Below, one piece after another: positions 59,801 through 64,000 of a DNA stretch of 64,000 nucleotides. Source of the DNA: Paludisphaera soli (lineage in GTDB: Bacteria > Planctomycetota > Planctomycetia > Isosphaerales > Isosphaeraceae); the NCBI RefSeq assembly GCF_011064595.1, contig NZ_JAALJI010000001.1, forward strand, positions 62,001-126,000, written 5' to 3'. How positions within the stretch are numbered: position 1 is the first letter of the stretch; each line of letters begins with the position of its first letter. The notes under the pieces were generated by a model, which was not told the origin of the DNA, ran no database searches, and saw only the letters and a program-made list of their open reading frames with translations. The position numbers were made by a program, and so were the translations under genes.

Positions 59801-60118
59801 CGGGGCTGGCTCGTCCACAGCCGCCAAGGCGTGCTCAAGTCGGCCGCCGTGCACGACGGCCGCGAGGACTTCTCGGCGGAGTCGGTGGAAGTCGAGCCGG
59901 GCGATACGATCGACTTCGTGGTCGACGTCCGCGACAACCTGAACAGCGACGACCACCTCTGGGCCCCGGTCGTCCGCGTCGTCCGGGCGGAGTCGCCCGC
60001 GATCGCCTCGTGGGACGCCCGCCGCGACTTCGTCGGGCCGTCGCCGCGATCGCTCGGCCCCTGGGAGCAGCTCGCCCAGGTGCTCCTGATGTCCAACGAG
60101 TTCGCCTTCGTCGATTGA
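56810..60118 (+). CDS. PSCyt1-DUF1549-DUF1553 planctomycete cytochrome protein
   Basis: An 1102-residue protein. The start MTADRPRGLAWTG at 56810 has AGGGGA upstream; ATG at 56765 and a TTG at 56759 are alternatives. A signal peptide precedes the cytochrome-like domain with CQSCH at 41-45, then DUF1549 (LIRRVSYDLTGLPPTIEEVEAF and CARCHDHKYDPI) and DUF1553 (LELAKAIVDPSNPLTARVWVNRIW). A C-terminal extension of about 200 residues (YGFGPVDPASGPNG...WTSPIRGEVAVTSTLIHEHAAGDG) looks like a beta-sandwich module not present in the 5.9-kb paralogue. The DUF1501 partner follows after 19 bases. Periplasmic; biochemical role unproven. Confidence 0.9.
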   Translation: MTADRPRGLAWTGILLALAATPALGDDAFEAQVRPLLVERCQSCHGPEKQKAGLRLDARAALIEGGDTGPAIVPGDPANSLLIEAVRQTGDLQMPPKGKLPPEQIAALERWVAAGAPWPEGSSPAVASRKDAWARHWAFQPVVDPPVPTVSDPSRVRTPVDAFVQARLDADGIATAPEADRRTLIRRVSYDLTGLPPTIEEVEAFAADESPDAYEKLVDRLLASRRYGEHWGRLWLDVARYSDTKGYVYAREERFLVQAPTYRDWVVRAFNDDMPYDRFLVDQIAADQQAGPVDPDLAAMGFLTIGRRFLGVTRDVIDDRIDVVTRGTMGLTVGCARCHDHKYDPIPTADYYSLYGVFMNCTERFVRLGEPALQGAEREAFEAELRKRQDALRDGMAASRATASERARGKVAEYLLLQLDMSQVPQEGFDIVVGKDDVVPAFARRWSAYLEDRARADDPIFRPWRRLAAIPEASFAAEAPRALAEPAAPGATALNVRVASAFATTPATIREAAARYAGLFAEVDAAWRAALAASPGATALPDPEAEALRQVLYAEDSPCRVPDEPIVSSEWYFDTDTINAMWKLQGDVDRWLIQPPAPPFAVALADRAEIDEARVFKRGNPATPGDEVPRRFLQVVAGPDAPPFERGSGRLELAKAIVDPSNPLTARVWVNRIWARHFGAGLVRTPSDFGLRAEAPSHPELLDWLASRLVERGWSTKAIHRLIVLSSAYRRGPEGPADPEARARAELADPENRLHWRSNPHRLTFEEFRDSLLAASGDLDERPGGRAAALFDAAPNARRTLYGLVDRQFLAEVFRTFDFANPDLHTPARSETTVPQQALFSLNHPFVADRARSIAAALPKDDPEAAVRALYCRVYQREPTAEQAAAAVAFVVSAASAGEAGPPPETLAWTYGFGPVDPASGPNGKAFTPLPHFNGEGWGGGPAWPDAKLGWARITADGGHPGDDLARSVFRRWTSPIRGEVAVTSTLIHEHAAGDGVRGWLVHSRQGVLKSAAVHDGREDFSAESVEVEPGDTIDFVVDVRDNLNSDDHLWAPVVRVVRAESPAIASWDARRDFVGPSPRSLGPWEQLAQVLLMSNEFAFVD

Positions 60119-60137
60119 GACCGAGAGGAACCCGCCG

Positions 60138-61562
<1,425 letters not shown>

Positions 61563-61587
61563 GCAGGCCCGATCCAGGAGGATCGCC

Positions 61588-62118
61588 ATGAATCCGAGCC
61601 CGTCCGTCGCCGAGCATCGCGCCGACGCGCCGTCCTCGCTGAACCTGGCCGTCTTGACGGTTTCCGACACGAGGACGACCGCCACGGATTCGTCCGGCGC
61701 CCTGATCGTGGAACTCGCCGAATCGGCCGGCCATCGCGTCGTCGTCCGCAGGATCGTCCCGGATGAGCCGGAGGCCCAGCGCGGCTTCCTGGAGGCCCAC
61801 TCGCGAGCCCGGCCCGGCGAGCCCGAGGTCCACGCGATCCTCCTCACCGGCGGCACGGGGATCAGCCCGCGCGACCAGACGTACGAGACCGTCTCGGCCT
61901 TACTCACCAAACCCTTGCCCGGCTTCGGCGAGCTGTTCCGGATGCTCAGCTACGAGCAGATCGGCCCCGCCTGCATCCTCAGTCGCGCCGTCGGCGGCCT
62001 CGTCGACCGGACCGTCGTCCTCGTCATGCCCGGCTCCCGCGCGGCCGTCGAGCTGGCCATGACCCGGATCATCCTCCCCGAACTCCCGCACCTCGTCCGC
62101 GAGGCGCGGAAGTTGTGA
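61588..62118 (+). CDS. moaB: molybdenum cofactor biosynthesis protein MoaB/MogA
   Basis: A 176-residue protein of the MoCF-binding fold, which adenylates molybdopterin before molybdate insertion. A strong AGGAGG site precedes its ATG. Family motifs: LAVLTVSDTRTTATDSSGALI, HAILLTGGTGISPRDQTYE, the FGELFRMLSYEQIGPACILSRAVGG block and VLVMPGSRAAVELAM. The fit is best with MoaB-type proteins; MogA cannot be excluded by eye. No other moa or moe gene is nearby. The RIME-like repeat follows. Confidence 0.93.
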   Translation: MNPSPSVAEHRADAPSSLNLAVLTVSDTRTTATDSSGALIVELAESAGHRVVVRRIVPDEPEAQRGFLEAHSRARPGEPEVHAILLTGGTGISPRDQTYETVSALLTKPLPGFGELFRMLSYEQIGPACILSRAVGGLVDRTVVLVMPGSRAAVELAMTRIILPELPHLVREARKL

Positions 62119-62150
62119 CGTCGATCTATCCAGGCATGAAATCATAAAGT

Positions 62151-62250
62151 CCTTCCCCCCTGGCGGGGGAAGGTGGCCCGAAGGGCCGGATGAGGGGGGG
62201 ACGAGCACGAACGCCGTCGCCGATCGTCCTTCTCCCACCAGGGGAGAAGG
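62151..62250. repeat. RIME-like palindromic repeat
   Basis: The main copy covers 62151-62201: a 9-5-9 palindrome (CCTTCCCCC / GGGGGAAGG at 62151-62173), then GGCCCGAAGGGCC and GGATGAGGGG. A partial inverted copy at 62228-62250 is itself a near-perfect palindrome (CCTTCTCC / GGGGAGAAGG). The organisation matches the pair at 29831-29970. Here it lies between moaB and the convergent methyltransferase gene, where it could also act as a transcript-end hairpin. Confidence 0.75.
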
Positions 62251-62268
62251 AAGTCCGTGATGAGCGGA

Positions 62269-63717
62269 TCAGCCCCGCGCCCGCCGCGACCACGCATAGA
62301 GCGCCACGGCCGTCGCCGTCGCCGCGTTGAGGGATTCGACGCCCTCGGCGATCGGGATGCGCCGCCTCGGCCCCCGTCGCAAGTGCTCGGGGAGGCCGGG
62401 GCCCTCGACGCCCACGACCAGGCCGAAGGTCGCCGGGAAGGGCTCGGCGTCCAGGTCCTCGCCGGCGGCGTCGAGTGCGATCAAGGGGGTCGAGGAGTGC
62501 AGCTCGCGAATCGACGGGCCCGTCATCAGTTCGGTCTGGAACAGCGCCGGGCCGGCGGCGCGGCTGGCGCGGGGGTGGAACGGGTGGGCCGCTTCTTGCA
62601 GGAGGACCACGCGCGGGACGCCGAAGGCCGCAGCCGACCGGATCACCGCGCCCACGTTCTCCGGGTCCTGGAACGGCACGAACAGGGTGCAGCCCTCAGG
62701 CCAGGGATCGGCGTCCGACCACGAAGGGATCGCCCGGGCCACGACGAGCAGGAGGGGCGCGTGCGTGCCGGCCGCGTCGAGGGTCTTGAACAGGGGCGTC
62801 GACAGGCGGTGCCAGGTCCACGAGGCGTCGGCCGGGGGGGGGCCTTCGGAGTCGGTGATCCAGCCGACGACGCGGTCGGGGAAGCGTTCGGCGACCTCGG
62901 CGGTGATCCTCGGGCCCGAAAGAATCGCCTGGCCGTGCTTGCGGACGCCCCGGCCGGTCAGCAGGTCGGAGAGCTGGCGAAACGTCGCGTTCGACTCGCT
63001 GGTGATCTCGCGGACGACCCCTTCGAAGGCCCGCGCGGCGCGCGCCGGGGCGTCCCTCGAGGAGAGCGGCGGGTCGGCGTCGGTCCGCTCGTAGACGACC
63101 AGCCGGCGGTCGTGGGTCGTGCCGGGGATCGAGTAGGCGTGGTCGGCCTCCAGGCGGAACTGGGCCTTCCAGTCGCGGTCGGCCTCCTCGATCTCGGGGT
63201 CGCAGCCGGGCCCCTTCATGAAGATCATCCGGCCGCCGGGCTCGATGCACGCGGCGACCCGCTCGAACGTCTCGGGGATCGAGGCCACCGCCCGGGTGAT
63301 GATCCCCCGGACCTTTCCGGGGTAATCCGGCCCCAGCTTGTGGGCGTAGACCTCGGTGCCCTCGAACCCCAGCCGCTCGCAGACCTGCCCCAGAAACTCG
63401 GCGCGGGCCGACCGGGGCTCGCACAGGATCATGTGGACTTCGGGCCGGGCGATCTTGAGCGGCACGCCGGGCAGCCCAGGGCCGGAGCCCATGTCGATCA
63501 GCGGCGAGGGGAGGTCGACGAACTGGAGGACCAGCAGGCTGTCGACGTAGTGCTTGAGGACCATGTTCTCGAAGTTGTGGATCCGCGTCATGTTCAACGC
63601 CGGATTCGCCGCGCGGAGCATCTGGTGATAGGTCCAGAGGGCGTCGTACTGGTCCGACGCCAGTTCCACGCCGCAATCGCGCAAGAGGGCCTCCAGGCCG
63701 CCACGTCCAGGTCTCAA
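62269..63717 (-). CDS. rsmG: RsmG-SpoU fusion: 16S rRNA G527 methyltransferase plus RNA 2'-O-methyltransferase
   Basis: A 482-residue two-domain protein. The start is TTG at 63717, preferred for the GGGGGAGG 6 bases upstream; GTG at 63747 is the alternative. Residues 1 to about 212 are RsmG/GidB (LNMTRIHNFENMVLKHYVDSL, SAM loop DMGSGPGLPG around 75-84). From about 235 to the end is a SPOUT TrmH-type domain with PFQDPENVGAVIRSAAAFG (349-367), VVGVEGPGLP and IPIAEGVESLNAATATAVALY, the three SpoU motifs. One protein thus carries two different methyltransferase folds. The target of the SPOUT half is unknown. Usually RsmG stands alone at about 210 residues. Confidence 0.9.
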   Translation of the reverse strand: MRPGRGGLEALLRDCGVELASDQYDALWTYHQMLRAANPALNMTRIHNFENMVLKHYVDSLLVLQFVDLPSPLIDMGSGPGLPGVPLKIARPEVHMILCEPRSARAEFLGQVCERLGFEGTEVYAHKLGPDYPGKVRGIITRAVASIPETFERVAACIEPGGRMIFMKGPGCDPEIEEADRDWKAQFRLEADHAYSIPGTTHDRRLVVYERTDADPPLSSRDAPARAARAFEGVVREITSESNATFRQLSDLLTGRGVRKHGQAILSGPRITAEVAERFPDRVVGWITDSEGPPPADASWTWHRLSTPLFKTLDAAGTHAPLLLVVARAIPSWSDADPWPEGCTLFVPFQDPENVGAVIRSAAAFGVPRVVLLQEAAHPFHPRASRAAGPALFQTELMTGPSIRELHSSTPLIALDAAGEDLDAEPFPATFGLVVGVEGPGLPEHLRRGPRRRIPIAEGVESLNAATATAVALYAWSRRARG

Positions 63718-63902
63718 CGACGCCTCCCCCAACCGCTCGAACCGCACGAATGCCCGTCGCGTCGCGGGCGCGGCTCCATCGTACCCGCCCCGCGTCGAAG
63801 CGACGACGTCAAGAGCCGCCGGAACGGCTCGGCCGGCGAGTCGGCCGACTCGCGGGAGCCTCTCGATGCCGAGCGTCGGCTGTTTTCGTCTCGCCCGTCC
63901 GG

Positions 63903-63908
63903 TAGAAT
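63903..63908 (+). promoter_or_regulatory. -10-like element near window end
   Basis: TAGAAT (five of six to TATAAT) lies 52 bases before the possible GTG start at 63960, divergent from the methyltransferase gene. No clear -35 was seen. Confidence 0.35.
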
Positions 63909-63959
63909 CGTCTCGTCTGGGCCGCCCTTTTTGCCAACGTCGCAGGAGATGGTTCGCTC

Positions 63960-64000
63960 GTGGATAAACGACAGATCTCGCGGCGGCTCGCCTTTCTGAG
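63960..64000 (+). CDS. possible start of a gene truncated by the window end
   Basis: GTG at 63960 opens VDKRQISRRLAFL and stays open to the end. AGGAG lies 11 bases upstream and a -10-like element precedes it. An ATG at 63949 in another frame closes after 16 codons. Too little is visible to name a product. Confidence 0.35.
   Translation, partial: MDKRQISRRLAFL

Noticed and set aside
62119-62268. tRNA or small RNA gene in the repeat region
   Set aside because: The hairpins are explained by the RIME-like palindromes; no cloverleaf or conserved tRNA TPsiC motif is present.

Overview
The window is high-GC, gene-dense bacterial DNA. Its gene content points to a planctomycete, most likely of the Isosphaeraceae. 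The evidence is two PSCyt1/DUF1549/DUF1553 plus DUF1501 gene pairs, a beta-propeller haem protein with a C-terminal cytochrome c domain, a DUF1559 prepilin-like protein, an LEPR-type delta-60 repeat protein, an ECF sigma factor next to a Ser/Thr kinase, and many Tat signals. All calls come from reading the sequence; no database search was run.

Layout. 0.2-2.8 kb (minus): a small lipoprotein, a small membrane protein, ndk, a JAMM metalloprotease and cysK. 3.1-10.9 kb: a haem-dehydrogenase-like protein (minus), divergent from a DUF1549/DUF1553 protein and its DUF1501 partner (plus). 10.9-16.2 kb (minus): an NCS2-like permease, then a zinc-finger Ser/Thr kinase gene broken by a frameshift and an amber codon, overlapping an upstream ECF sigma gene. 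16.4-24.6 kb: delta-60 repeat protein, sialidase, HxlR regulator divergent from wrbA, a Tat-exported orphan and a large beta-helix protein with three N-terminal GQDG modules. 24.9-28.8 kb: rarA, a DUF1559 pseudopilin whose start is probably CTG, and a DUF362 protein.

28.8-36.9 kb (minus) is the most unusual part. It is a compact six-gene operon: Hsp70, Uma2-like nuclease, Hsp70-VWA fusion, FHA membrane protein, second FHA membrane protein and VWA membrane protein. Two junctions are ATGA overlaps. A RIME-like palindromic repeat pair lies inside the first codons of the last gene. I regard this operon as the best candidate for an undescribed system: a chaperone/VWA/FHA assembly at the membrane.

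37.3-49.8 kb (plus): PTS enzyme I, a NIPSNAP protein, then a b6f-like quinol oxidase operon (Rieske protein with a repetitive N-terminal extension, cytochrome b with the haem c_n-type cysteine, a subunit IV-like protein and an eight-haem cytochrome c), followed by ligA. 49.9-56.5 kb: two small tandem paralogues of unknown function, a large Ser/Thr kinase with TPR-like tail, a family-4-type uracil-DNA glycosylase and a HEAT-like protein. 56.8-64 kb: the second DUF1549/DUF1501 pair, a MoaB/MogA protein, another RIME-like repeat, an RsmG-SpoU methyltransferase fusion, and the possible first codons of a gene cut by the window end. No tRNA, rRNA, CRISPR array or transposase was seen.
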